Below are positions 44,845 through 53,628 of a DNA stretch of 64,000 bases, in pieces. The stretch comes from Bradyrhizobium sp. G127. Its GTDB lineage: Bacteria > Pseudomonadota > Alphaproteobacteria > Rhizobiales > Xanthobacteraceae. The notes under the pieces were generated by a model. It saw nothing but the letters and a program-made list of their open reading frames with translations. It was not told where the DNA came from and did not search any database. Location of the stretch: assembly GCF_021502575.1 (NCBI RefSeq), contig NZ_JAKFGN010000002.1, positions 1,302,001-1,366,000 of the forward strand, read 5' to 3'. The position numbers and the translations under genes were made by a program. Each line of letters starts with the position of its first letter. Position 1 is the first letter of the stretch.

Positions 44845-45855
44845 TTAGCTCTTGATGTCAGCCGACCATGTCTTTTCGATCAGCTTGACCACGGGCTCAG
44901 GCATCGGGATGTAGTCGAGTTCTTCAGCCATCTTGTCGCCCTTTTCGAACGACCACTTGAAGAACTTGATCGCTTCCGCAGACGCAGCCTTGTCGACTGG
45001 AACCTTGTGCATCAGGATGAAGGTCGCAGCAGTGATTGGCCACGAAGCTTCGCCCGGCTGGTCGGTCAGGATCACATAATAGCCGGGCGCCTTGGCCCAA
45101 TCGGCATTGGACGCAGCAGCCTGGAACGCGGCAACAGTCGGCTGGACGGTCTTGCCGGCCTTGTTGATCATCGCGGCGTACGTCAGCTTATTCTGCTTGG
45201 CGTAGGCGTACTCGACATAACCGATCGAGTTCTTGGTCTGGCCGACGTTGCCGGCGACACCTTCGTTACCCTTGGCGCCGACGCCGGTGGGCCACTCAAC
45301 AGCGGTTCCTTGACCAACCTTGGCCTTCCACTCGGTGCTGGCCTTCGACAGGTAGTCGGTGAAGTTGAAGGTCGTTCCCGAACCGTCCGAACGGCGCACC
45401 ACAGTGATGGCGTCCGACGGCAGCGCGAGTTTCGGGTTCAGCTTAACGATCGCGGGGTCGTTCCACTTGGTGACCTTGCCCAGATAGATGTCACCGAGCA
45501 GTTCGCCGGACAGCACCAGTTCGCCCGGCTTGATGCCTTCGAGGTTCACGACGGGCACGATCGCGCCCATCACCATCGGCCACTGAATGAGACCGTCCTT
45601 CTCGAGCTGTTCGGCCTTAAGCGGCGCGTCGGTCGCGCCGAAAGTCACGGTCTTGGCCTGGATCTGCTTGATGCCAGCGCCGGAACCGATCGACTGATAG
45701 TTCAGGCCGTTGCCGGTCTCCTTCTTGTAGGCATCGGCCCATTTCGAATAGACGGGGAACGGGAACGTCGCGCCCGCTCCGGTGATGTCAGCGGCAAAGG
45801 CCGACGTCGACGCGGCAACAAGGCCGGCAGCGACGATTGTTTTGATGAAATTCAC
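44845..45855 (-). CDS. pstS: Phosphate-binding protein PstS
   Basis: A 336-residue periplasmic phosphate-binding protein. The start is a GTG at 45855 ([21 protein letters not shown], signal peptide) with GGAGAGACC upstream; the frame to 45933 only adds untypical residues. The binding-pocket motifs [22 protein letters not shown] (D76) and [10 protein letters not shown] are intact. It delivers phosphate to PstCA. A Pho box lies about 95 bases upstream. Confidence 0.95.
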   Translation of the reverse strand: MNFIKTIVAAGLVAASTSAFAADITGAGATFPFPVYSKWADAYKKETGNGLNYQSIGSGAGIKQIQAKTVTFGATDAPLKAEQLEKDGLIQWPMVMGAIVPVVNLEGIKPGELVLSGELLGDIYLGKVTKWNDPAIVKLNPKLALPSDAITVVRRSDGSGTTFNFTDYLSKASTEWKAKVGQGTAVEWPTGVGAKGNEGVAGNVGQTKNSIGYVEYAYAKQNKLTYAAMINKAGKTVQPTVAAFQAAASNADWAKAPGYYVILTDQPGEASWPITAATFILMHKVPVDKAASAEAIKFFKWSFEKGDKMAEELDYIPMPEPVVKLIEKTWSADIKS

Positions 45856-45948
45856 TGGGTCTCTCCATATTGTGAGCGAGGCACCATCGTGGGATCGCCT
45901 CAAGGCCGCCTCTTTAGGAGACTGAGCCTGCACTTTTTATGTAAGCTG

Positions 45949-45966
45949 CATGACAGTCGTATGACA
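45949..45966 (-). promoter_or_regulatory. Pho box upstream of pstS
   Basis: On the minus strand the site reads TGTCATACGACTGTCATG, two direct CTGTCAT-type repeats with 11-base periodicity, the consensus PhoB binding site. It explains phosphate control of the pst operon. Confidence 0.8.
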
Positions 45967-46296
45967 TCGCGGCGCGTCATGCTTCTTAGTCAAATACTTG
46001 AATTATAAAAGGAAATTCCACAGCCCCAGAGTCTCGCAAAAGTTAGTACGCAGAATACGAAGAAAAATATGCAAGGTTATGGTCTTGGAAGGGTTCGATT
46101 CAGTCGCCCGTAATCACATACCGAGATGATATGGACTGAGAACTTACAATGCTTGTGATCGCCACGACCGCGTTGGCCACAATCGACCTGGCCGAATGTG
46201 GGCGATGCAGACTACGGTGATATCGTGAGATTCCGCCCTTTCGCAGCGGCGTTCGCACTTTAAGCTAGACAATGCGATTGCATAGAGAACTAGCTC
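45967..46296. other. Intergenic region upstream of the pst operon
   Basis: No supported gene. It lies between the pstS promoter and the 3' end of the second pstS gene and marks the right junction between the pst operon and the second arsenic cluster. I saw no mobile-element remnants. Confidence 0.5.
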
Positions 46297-46320
46297 GCCG
46301 CCGAACATGGGCTCGGCGGC
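46297..46320 (-). terminator. Hairpin after the second pstS
   Basis: GCCGCCGA, eight-base loop, TCGGCGGC: an 8-bp perfect stem 14 bases downstream of the second pstS stop. A T-run is absent, so the assignment as terminator is moderate. Confidence 0.5.
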
Positions 46321-46333
46321 GGCTCATTGTCAG

Positions 46334-47350
46334 TCACTGTCCAAATTCTGACTTCAGATGATTTTCGACCTGCCGCACGAGGGATTTAGGCAGCGGCACA
46401 TAGTGCAGCGATTCTGCCTGTGCTTGTCCGCTTTCCAGCGCCCATTTGAAGAAATCCATAGCGACCTTCGAGCGCGACATGTTCTTTGGTTGTTTATGCA
46501 TGATGACGAATGCCGTGGCGGTGATTGGAAACGCGTTCTCACCAGGCGCGTCGGTCATGATCAAAAAGAAGTCCTTTGATGCGCCCCAGTCAGCCCCAGC
46601 CGCGGCGGCCTGAAACGTCTCGGCGCTTGGCTGAACGAACCGGCCGGCTCTGTTCTGCACAAGTCCGTATGCTAGCTTGTTTTGCACGGCGTAGGTGTAT
46701 TCAACGTAGCCAATCGAATTTTTAGCCAGCGCGACAAAAGCCGCGACCCCATCGTTGCCTTTGCCGCCTGCACCTACCGGCCATTCAACCGTCGTTCCTT
46801 CACCAACCTTCTGCTTCCATTCGGGGCTCATCTTGGCAAGATAGTTGGCCCAATTAAAAGTCGTCCCCGATCCGTCGGAGCGGTGAACGACGGAGATAGC
46901 CGCTGCAGGAAGATTGATGGTTGGGTTCAGCGAGCGGATCGCTGGATCATCCCACGATTTGATCTTACCGAGGAATATGTCGGCCAAAACAGTTCCCGTA
47001 AAATGCAGGTCGCCTGCACGGACGCCCTCGATATTTACGACTGGAACAACGCCCCCAATCACCAGAGGAAACTGCCTTAACCCGTCCTTTGCCAATTCAT
47101 CCGGCTTCAGTGGCATGTCGGAAGCACAGAAGTCCACGATAGATGAGCGTATCTGCTGCAAGCCGGCGCCAGATCCGATCGACTGGTAGTTGATCTTGTC
47201 GCCTGTCTTCGTTTGGTAGTCAGCTGCCCACTTCGAAAGAATCGGAAAAACGAACGTCGATCCCGCCCCGGCAGTTTCGGCTGCGCCTGCAGCGGCCACT
47301 GGAAAACTGATTGCAGTGGCCAGAACGAGTGCCTGACAAAGCTTGTGCAT
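46334..47350 (-). CDS. PstS-like phosphate/arsenate-binding protein in the arsenic cluster
   Basis: A 338-residue PstS homologue with signal peptide MHKLCQALVLATAISFPVAA. Most pocket motifs match the canonical PstS at 44845 ([24 protein letters not shown]), but the segment that is TFGATDAP there is DFCASDMP here: Cys75 and Met79 flank the ligand Asp78. It is divergent from the ArsR-ArsC gene, and ArsR-type repeats lie next to each start (47371 and 47467); no Pho box was seen. Binding proteins of this kind occur in other arsenic islands, where a role in phosphate selectivity or arsenate sensing has been suggested. No own permease is present, so it may feed PstCAB. Confidence 0.9.
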   Translation of the reverse strand: MHKLCQALVLATAISFPVAAAGAAETAGAGSTFVFPILSKWAADYQTKTGDKINYQSIGSGAGLQQIRSSIVDFCASDMPLKPDELAKDGLRQFPLVIGGVVPVVNIEGVRAGDLHFTGTVLADIFLGKIKSWDDPAIRSLNPTINLPAAAISVVHRSDGSGTTFNWANYLAKMSPEWKQKVGEGTTVEWPVGAGGKGNDGVAAFVALAKNSIGYVEYTYAVQNKLAYGLVQNRAGRFVQPSAETFQAAAAGADWGASKDFFLIMTDAPGENAFPITATAFVIMHKQPKNMSRSKVAMDFFKWALESGQAQAESLHYVPLPKSLVRQVENHLKSEFGQ

Positions 47351-47370
47351 TTGGCTCCCCTTTTGCTATA

Positions 47371-47388
47371 TGTCTATCAGTCTCGACA
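47371..47388. promoter_or_regulatory. ArsR operator-like repeat near pstS2
   Basis: TGTCTATCAGTCTCGACA, which matches TGTCGATTAGTATCGACA at 47467 in 15 of 18 positions. It ends 21 bases upstream of the pstS2 start. Confidence 0.6.
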
Positions 47389-47466
47389 TACAGACTACAT
47401 GTGATGGGGAAATGACAGCAAAACCGACACAAAAACCTTGGCCCGTCATCAGTGGGTCACTTAACT

Positions 47467-47484
47467 TGTCGATTAGTATCGACA
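47467..47484. promoter_or_regulatory. ArsR operator near the ArsR-ArsC gene
   Basis: A perfect inverted repeat, TGTCGAT-TAGT-ATCGACA, 29 bases before the fusion gene start (47513). It probably binds the ArsR domain of the fusion, giving autoregulation, and with the copy at 47371 repression of the divergent pstS2. Confidence 0.7.
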
Positions 47485-47512
47485 TAAAAGAAGGATATCG
47501 CGAGGGCTGACG

Positions 47513-48388
47513 ATGGATCAGGCAAGCGTCATTGAAACCGCAATCGAAGGTTTTGGATCACTCGCGCAGCCAACCAGGCTCCAGGCGCTGCGGCTTTTGC
47601 TTGCGGCTCATCCTGAAGGCGTCGCTGCGGGAGAGATCGCCCGGCGATGTGAGGTCCCTCACAATACAATGTCGAACCATCTTGCGATTCTCACGCGCGC
47701 CGGCCTGATTGCCGCAGAGAAAGATGGGCGGACGGTGAACTACCGGGCCGACGTCAACGGCTTTCGCGGACTAATCGATTTTCTGGCGCGTGATTGCTGC
47801 AACGGGAAGCCGGAACTATGCGGCATTCTTCCAGATGCGAGCGTGACCTCGATCGAGAAGAACGAGACCCAGCCAGACGTCATAGCGCCCGCCTTCAACG
47901 TGCTGTTCCTCTGCACGCACAACTCCGCACGGTCGATCATGGCCGAGGCGCTTCTGACCAAGATCGGCAGGGGACGTTTCAACGTCTATTCCGCGGGATC
48001 AGATCCGGCGAAAGCCCCGATGCAGGAGGTACTCGATCGATTGAGCCACTTGGGCCACGACATCACCCATCTGCGATGCAAATCGTGGGATGAGTTCTCT
48101 GGATCGGAAGCGCCTCGGATGGATTTTGTCATTGCACTTTGCGACACGCCGCAAGGCCAGTTCTGTCCCGATCTCGGAAAAAAGTTCGTCACCGGTGCCT
48201 GGCCTCTCCCGGACCCCGCGCAGTTCACCGGATCCAAGTCGGAACGAACCACGCTGTTGAACGAACTCTACGCAATGATCCGGCGCCGCATCGAAATCTT
48301 CGTCAGCCTGCCGTTCGCCGCGCTCGACCGCATGGCGCTAAAGGCAAGGTTGGACGAAATCGGCGACACCACGCGCGTATCACCCTAA
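47513..48388 (+). CDS. ArsR-ArsC fusion: arsenic repressor with LMW-phosphatase-type arsenate reductase
   Basis: A 291-residue fusion. Residues 1-104 form an ArsR repressor with recognition segment [13 protein letters not shown] and As(III)-binding-type cysteines C95-C96-x6-C103. After a 20-residue linker, residues 128-285 form a low-molecular-weight-phosphatase-like arsenate reductase with the CX5R loop C134-THNSA-R140 and further cysteines C210 and C218, of the thioredoxin-coupled kind. One protein could thus sense and reduce arsenic. Such fusions are known in other bacteria. It heads the operon with GAPDH and ArsJ; the repressor half resembles the arsR at 38222. Confidence 0.9.
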   Translation: MDQASVIETAIEGFGSLAQPTRLQALRLLLAAHPEGVAAGEIARRCEVPHNTMSNHLAILTRAGLIAAEKDGRTVNYRADVNGFRGLIDFLARDCCNGKPELCGILPDASVTSIEKNETQPDVIAPAFNVLFLCTHNSARSIMAEALLTKIGRGRFNVYSAGSDPAKAPMQEVLDRLSHLGHDITHLRCKSWDEFSGSEAPRMDFVIALCDTPQGQFCPDLGKKFVTGAWPLPDPAQFTGSKSERTTLLNELYAMIRRRIEIFVSLPFAALDRMALKARLDEIGDTTRVSP

Positions 48389-48399
48389 TAGGAGTTCAT

Positions 48400-49443
48400 A
48401 TGAAAGTTGGTATCAACGGCATGGGCCGCATGGGGCGGCTGGTGCTGCGCGCGGCATTTGGCGGAATTCACCGTCCGGACAGCGATCCTCGATCGCAAAA
48501 CCGGCTCGACATCGTTCACATCAATGAAGTCAAAGGTGGAATTGAGGCAACCGCTCATCTGCTCGAATTCGATAGCATCCATGGGCGGTGGAACATCCCC
48601 ATCGAAGTTGAAAATGAAAAATCGATCACTGTTGGTCGAACGCGAATCGGATTCAGTGAGCTTGGAAGTCCGGGTGAAGTGGCTTGGGGCGATCTCGGCT
48701 GCGATGTCGTGCTGGAGTGCACCGGCAAGTTTTTAAAGCCAGACCAGCTCAAAGCCTACTTTGATCGGGGTGTGAAAAGAGTCATCGTGGCAGCGCCCGT
48801 TAAGGATGAGGCGGCGCTCAATATTGTGGTGGGCGTGAATGACCAACTCTATGATCCTGCAAAACATCGTTTGCTCACTGCTGCGTCCTGCACAACCAAT
48901 TGCCTGGCACCGGTCGTAAAGGTTATCCAAGAAGCGATCGGCATTCGGCATGGACAAATTACCACCATCCACAACCCCACGAATACGAACGTCGTAGTCG
49001 ATGCGCCCCATAAGGACTTGCGGCGAGCGCGATCTGCAATGGCGTCAATGCAGCCTACAACGACCGGAAGCGCCACCGCCATATCGCTGATCTATCCCGA
49101 GCTTAAGGGCAAATTGAATGGCCACGCCGTGCGAGTGCCGGTTCTCAACGCCAGTCTGACGGATTGTGTATTTGAATTGAAACGTTCGACGACTGTTGAG
49201 GAAGTCAACGCTCTATTTAGATCAGCGTCCCAAAGCGTCCTGGCAGGCATTCTCGGCGTGGAGAGCCGCGCGCTTGTTTCGGCTGACTACAATAACGACC
49301 CGCGCAGTTCCATCGTAGACGCGCTTAGTACCATGGTGACCGACGAAACGCTCCTCAAGGTCTATGCTTGGTACGACAACGAGATTGGGTATGTCTGCCG
49401 CATGGTAGATTTGGCGAATATCGTCGCGAGGGCTGGCACATGA
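48400..49443 (+). CDS. gap: Glyceraldehyde-3-phosphate dehydrogenase of the arsenic pathway
   Basis: A 347-residue GAPDH with NAD motif [11 protein letters not shown] and catalytic cysteine in [15 protein letters not shown]. The ATG at 48400 has GGAG upstream; the open frame before it is a reading of the preceding gene. Overlap with the arsJ start (ATGA, 49440) shows it is the arsenate GAPDH: it adds arsenate to glyceraldehyde-3-phosphate to give 1-arseno-3-phosphoglycerate, which ArsJ exports. It is not the central glycolytic copy, judging by context. Confidence 0.92.
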   Translation: MKVGINGMGRMGRLVLRAAFGGIHRPDSDPRSQNRLDIVHINEVKGGIEATAHLLEFDSIHGRWNIPIEVENEKSITVGRTRIGFSELGSPGEVAWGDLGCDVVLECTGKFLKPDQLKAYFDRGVKRVIVAAPVKDEAALNIVVGVNDQLYDPAKHRLLTAASCTTNCLAPVVKVIQEAIGIRHGQITTIHNPTNTNVVVDAPHKDLRRARSAMASMQPTTTGSATAISLIYPELKGKLNGHAVRVPVLNASLTDCVFELKRSTTVEEVNALFRSASQSVLAGILGVESRALVSADYNNDPRSSIVDALSTMVTDETLLKVYAWYDNEIGYVCRMVDLANIVARAGT

Positions 49444-50675
49444 CAGCGACCGCAAGAAACTATCTCATCGTAACCGCGTCGTATTGGGGGTTCACTCTTG
49501 TTGACGGCGCGTTGCGTATGCTGGTTCTGTTTCACTTCTTTCGCCTCGGATACACGCCCTTCACGTTGGCTTTTCTGTTCCTGCTTTACGAAGCGGCTGG
49601 CATCGCGGCAAACCTTGCCGGTGGCTATTTTGCTTCCAAGTACGGAATTCCCCGCATGCTTGCGGCCGGGCAAGTTCTGCAGATCGCCGGATTGATCATG
49701 CTGTCGTTCCTCGATCCGCAGTGGAGCGCCGCATTTTCCGTTGCGTGGGTCGTCGCAGCGCAGGGGGTGGCCGGTGTCGCTAAGGATCTGACCAAGACCG
49801 CCTCTAAATCTGCGATCAAAGCAACTTCATCCGAAGGAAGCGGCCAACTTTTCCGGTGGGTTGCTTGGTTCACGGGATCGAAGAATGCAATGAAGGGTGT
49901 CGGCTTCTTCGTGGGCGGACTGCTCCTCGACGTCCTCGGCTTCAGACCCGCTCTTTGGGCGATGGCCGCCCTGCTCGGCGTCATCTTTCTGGCAGGCTTG
50001 TTCCTCCTGCCGCGCCAGCTTGGCAAAGCCAAATCGTCCAAGACGATAAAAGAGCTTTTCGGCAAAACGAGGGGCGTCAACCTCTTGGCAGGGGCACGCA
50101 TTTTCATGTTTGGCGCACGCGATGTCTGGTTTGTCGTCGGTTTGCCCGTCTTCCTGTATGCAAACGGCTGGCGCTTTCTTGAGGTCGGCGGCTTTCTCGC
50201 TGCATGGACGATAGCCTACGGCGGCATCCAGGCGATTGCGCCCTCGTTGGTTAGGCGAAGCGCGGATGGATTAAGCCGGGAGGTTCCAGCGGCGCGGATG
50301 TGGGCACTCGTCCTTGCAGCCATTCCGATTTTGCTGGCGGTCATCATGCACACGGTCAACGTTGGACGGCCCGATCTCATGGTGGTCGCGGGGTTGGCTC
50401 TGTTCGGCCTTCCCTTCGCCGTGAATTCCTCGCTGCATTCGTACCTCATCCTCGCATATGCAGGATCCGAGAAATCTGCCGAGGATGTCGGCTTCTATTA
50501 TGCAGCCAACGCTGCGGGCCGACTGCTCGGCATCACATTATCTGGTTTACTCTACCAGATCGCTGGAATGACGGGATGCCTTATCGGCTCGGCTATCATG
50601 CTGGTGCTGTGCTGGCTACTAACCTTCGCCTTGCCCACCTCCACACTCCCGATCAACGCAAGACCGGCAACCTAG
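49440..50675 (+). CDS. arsJ: ArsJ organoarsenical efflux permease
   Basis: A 411-residue MFS-type membrane protein with about 11-12 helices, starting [21 protein letters not shown], the recognised ArsJ N-terminus. It exports 1-arseno-3-phosphoglycerate made by the adjacent GAPDH; outside the cell the ester falls apart to arsenate. The start overlaps the gap stop, and the pair is diagnostic for this arsenate resistance route. Confidence 0.93.
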   Translation: MTATARNYLIVTASYWGFTLVDGALRMLVLFHFFRLGYTPFTLAFLFLLYEAAGIAANLAGGYFASKYGIPRMLAAGQVLQIAGLIMLSFLDPQWSAAFSVAWVVAAQGVAGVAKDLTKTASKSAIKATSSEGSGQLFRWVAWFTGSKNAMKGVGFFVGGLLLDVLGFRPALWAMAALLGVIFLAGLFLLPRQLGKAKSSKTIKELFGKTRGVNLLAGARIFMFGARDVWFVVGLPVFLYANGWRFLEVGGFLAAWTIAYGGIQAIAPSLVRRSADGLSREVPAARMWALVLAAIPILLAVIMHTVNVGRPDLMVVAGLALFGLPFAVNSSLHSYLILAYAGSEKSAEDVGFYYAANAAGRLLGITLSGLLYQIAGMTGCLIGSAIMLVLCWLLTFALPTSTLPINARPAT

Positions 50676-50834
50676 GACTTATCGGGCGCAACGAAAGCAT
50701 GCCAGATCATGCCCGCTGGAGCGGTTGACAGCAATCAGCGAGCGCAGTTCCCGACCGTCTTTACGAGGAATAAATATCTACGCCGGCAGTTTACACATCG
50801 CCGCGCTGTTTCGGACAAACTGGCGAGCCCTCAC

Positions 50835-51122
50835 CTATCTCTTCACAAGCTCTCGCAATATCCATTCCGTACCGGGAAATTCATTCGTCATACCATGTGA
50901 GCGAAGGACGGCGGGAGTCATCCGCCTGCAGTAGCCAAATAGCTCAATGACAATTTCTGAGGGCGATGAGCTAAGTATCCGGCCGTTGATAATCGCCCCA
51001 TCCACCAGAAGTATTGGCAAGTCGACACCGTTTGGTGGACACGAAGAGCGGGTATCCGCGACCAGCCAGATCGAAGTGCCCGTCTCGAGTGTCCATGAAT
51101 TTGTATGTGCCGCCCAGCCCAT
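50835..51122 (-). CDS. Possible small protein, 95 residues
   Basis: An isolated frame beginning MGWAAHTNSWTLETGTSIW with GGAG seven bases upstream and the hydrophobic stretch GVDLPILLVDGAIINGRIL. It is not recognised. The ribosome binding site and varied composition make it plausible as a gene, but codon use is not decisive and the flanks (50676-50834) hold nothing else. Confidence 0.35.
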   Translation of the reverse strand: MGWAAHTNSWTLETGTSIWLVADTRSSCPPNGVDLPILLVDGAIINGRILSSSPSEIVIELFGYCRRMTPAVLRSHGMTNEFPGTEWILRELVKR

Positions 51123-51584
51123 GGCCTGCTCCGGGAAACGGGTTGCAGCGTCATAGGAGCGCGCGTCACTTCAAATTTGACTATTGCCAATAACTCCGGA
51201 GCGGCAAATCGCCGTCGCATCGGTCCTGAATGAGGTCGGACATCAGGCTTTCTATTGAATTGTTGCTCGCGCACATAACCGATTTGCGCGCGCGTTCGGG
51301 TCGATCGCAACTTCAGCACCAGCATTCCCAGGTTCCAGCACATCGTTGAGCTGGTTCCAACCGCGCGGTTCATCACAGGTTGCCACGCGACATCGCAGTT
51401 TTGAGAACCGTCAACTTTGTTCACTCAGTGAGGCGTATCGTCATACAAAGTGGTTGAAATCCGTGAGCTTTGACGTTTTGCCCCAGATTTTTACAAACAA
51501 AAAACAAAAACAGGAAATAGGACTGCACCCTACCCAACGATTACCGAAAACACCGCGAGGTCCGGAGTGCGTGTTCCATTCACA
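51123..51584. other. Intergenic region right of the second arsenic cluster
   Basis: About 460 bases with no gene I can support. Overlapping frames on both strands lack family features. It may be remnant sequence at the boundary between the arsenic cluster and the polysaccharide/secretion region. Confidence 0.45.
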
Positions 51585-51941
51585 ATGTCGAAAACGGGGC
51601 TTGGGTTTAGAGCTCGATCGGCCGAGCGCGATCTTCGGACGGACGCGGCGAGCATCAGGTCGATCGCAATAGCGATCAATGCAGCGTTGACAGCAGCTGA
51701 GAAAGAAAGAGATGGTCTTCGTCTTCGCCTTGACGACACACTCGCGCGAGCCGCGGTTGCACAAGGCAATGGAACAGACGACTATCTGACGCGCGAGGAT
51801 CTAGATACGCAACATCTCAACTTGTTTGACGCACAAATACGGAATGCGCGTGAGCGCCTTGCGCGCCTTGACGAGAATATTTCTCATTTCCAATTCATCA
51901 AAGATACTTTCTTAACCCGGTTCTCCAGGTATTCCGGCTGA
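51585..51941 (+). CDS. Small hypothetical coiled-coil protein
   Basis: A 118-residue protein of unknown function, highly charged and probably helical: IAIAINAALTAAEKERDGLRLRLDD and NARERLARLDENISHFQFIKD look like coiled-coil segments. No signal peptide or membrane helix. The start is uncertain: GTG at 51567 is an alternative, and neither start has an ideally spaced ribosome binding site. Similar small helical proteins are common in Bradyrhizobium relatives. Confidence 0.6.
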   Translation: MSKTGLGFRARSAERDLRTDAASIRSIAIAINAALTAAEKERDGLRLRLDDTLARAAVAQGNGTDDYLTREDLDTQHLNLFDAQIRNARERLARLDENISHFQFIKDTFLTRFSRYSG

Positions 51942-52063
51942 ACCAATTCTCGATATTCAAGCCGCCTTACTATTCAAGGCGGGCATGGCGGCCGACGCCT
52001 GCAAATGCGGATGATTCCAGACGTTTTCCTTCTCTGTGCCGGGAAAGGCCGCGCGTGGCATGT

Positions 52064-53302
52064 TTACGGCAGTCGGTGCGGGCGCTGGGGAGCAGGACGA
52101 AGTGAGCGCCGAAGCTCATCCCCTATCGTACTCGATTGCCTGTCTTGCCATGGCATCAAGGCCCGGCGCGGGAGTGAGAAGATCCTGGAATCGGCCAGTT
52201 CGTCGTATGCCGCCGAGGTTCTTTGGGCGATCTCGGTCCAATCATAGCGACGGGCACAATCTCGCCTGAGCGCCTCGCGCTCCGCCGCGCCCAATTTCAT
52301 AGCAGTCAAGACACGGATCTTTCCGCTCAAATCCGCAATATTGCCCATTCTAAAAACGCGCGCTGCATCACCGATGACTTCCAAATTTGACGGAATATCG
52401 CTGACCAGCACGGGCAACCCATAGCTGAGCGCCTCCAAGAGCACGATGGGCAGTCCCTCGTGCGAAGACGGCAAAACAAACAACCCAGCGTGAGCGTAGA
52501 GTTGACGTAAAGACTCGCCGCTCTGAAAGCCAGCCATCACGACGTTGTCTGCAAGGGCCGCTTCCGACGCCAGAAGGTCGGCGTACTTGTTCTTGTGATC
52601 GATCCGGCCAACTATTGCGAGTTTCCAGCCGCTTAGTCGCGCGTCAGCGAAGGCGCGCAAAAGATCCATCTGTCGCTTCTCGGGAACTAGTCGCCCTACA
52701 GTCAAAACATAGCGTCCCGGTTCCAAACCAAGTTCGACCACTTTGTCTGTTCGAGTTGGCGGATCTGAAAACACGACCCCGTTGGGAATGACATCACAGG
52801 ACTTGCCATATCTGTCCGCGACCAATTTTTGAATGCTTTGGCTGATGGCAATCCGCTTGTGCGAGAAGCGCATCCCTAGTGCTTCGCCGAGGCGCAACAC
52901 GGTGCGAGCTGCCCAACCCCACTTCTCGCGATTGTAGTCTTCGCCATGGTGGGTGACGATGATCCGCAACCCGAAGATTCGAAGGATGGGCGTGACGAGA
53001 GCGGGACCAATGCCCTGGATGTGCACGACTTGCGGCCTGCGAATTCCTGCGACCACAGCACAGATCAGCGAGTGTAGGAGCGCCTCGAAATAGATACTAC
53101 GCGCGGTCCAGAGCCGAAGCAGCCGAACTCCCTTCCATTCCATAGAGGCTTTGTTATCGACATACGGCGAGCGCACACAAGCAGTCACACGGTAGCCTCG
53201 ACGGACGAGTTGCGGAGCGAGGTTTTCGACGTGCGTTTCAACGCCACCTTGGACATCGGGAAACCCTCGAAACCCGAAAATATAGATTTCGCCTTTGCCC
53301 AT
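52064..53302 (-). CDS. GT4 glycosyltransferase with DUF1972-like N-terminus
   Basis: A 412-residue GT-B glycosyltransferase. The N-terminal acceptor domain starts IYIFGFRGFPDVQGGVETH, typical of the DUF1972/rhamnosyl- or galactosyl-type enzymes. The C-terminal nucleotide-sugar domain has VGRLVPEKRQMDLL and the E-x7-E region SSHEGLPIVLLEALSYG. It transfers a sugar to a lipid-linked oligosaccharide, probably in exopolysaccharide or O-antigen synthesis. It is divergent from the next GT4 gene. Confidence 0.88.
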   Translation of the reverse strand: MGKGEIYIFGFRGFPDVQGGVETHVENLAPQLVRRGYRVTACVRSPYVDNKASMEWKGVRLLRLWTARSIYFEALLHSLICAVVAGIRRPQVVHIQGIGPALVTPILRIFGLRIIVTHHGEDYNREKWGWAARTVLRLGEALGMRFSHKRIAISQSIQKLVADRYGKSCDVIPNGVVFSDPPTRTDKVVELGLEPGRYVLTVGRLVPEKRQMDLLRAFADARLSGWKLAIVGRIDHKNKYADLLASEAALADNVVMAGFQSGESLRQLYAHAGLFVLPSSHEGLPIVLLEALSYGLPVLVSDIPSNLEVIGDAARVFRMGNIADLSGKIRVLTAMKLGAAEREALRRDCARRYDWTEIAQRTSAAYDELADSRIFSLPRRALMPWQDRQSSTIGDELRRSLRPAPQRPHRLP

Positions 53303-53628
53303 TGCGCGTACTCCGCAAAAACTATCTGCCGATAAGGGTGGCAGGCGGGAAATCTGATCGAGATGGTGAGCGCGGATACCTCTTGTTGCTTGTCAATCGT
53401 CATCCAGCGCAGCAAGTGCGCAATTTCTCGCACGACGGCTCAAAAGCCAACTTGACGACCGTCAATATCGTCAGGTCAAGCCACGATACGCTTCCGGATA
53501 TCGGCGTTTATCTTCGTGAGAACTCAGAGGGAGACGATGCGGGTGCTACGTAGCAAGGCAGCCGACTACTCTGTCCGTCGCCTATCCGAAATCGAAAATA
53601 ACCTCGGGTCGACGATTGGATCGGAACG
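53303..53628. other. Intergenic region between divergent glycosyltransferase genes
   Basis: No gene is supported. It holds both promoters and a perfect 14-bp palindrome at 53452-53465 that recurs at 63691-63704. Confidence 0.5.
53452..53465. promoter_or_regulatory. Shared palindrome, copy 1
   Basis: TTGACG-AC-CGTCAA, a perfect inverted repeat in the divergent promoter region of the two GT4 genes. The same 14 bases, preceded by AC in both cases, occur at 63691-63704 between the methyltransferase and epimerase genes. Confidence 0.5.

Noticed and set aside
45007-46008. 333-codon plus-strand frame opposite pstS
   Set aside because: It lies antisense to intact pstS and extends over the Pho box; its composition is shadow-like.
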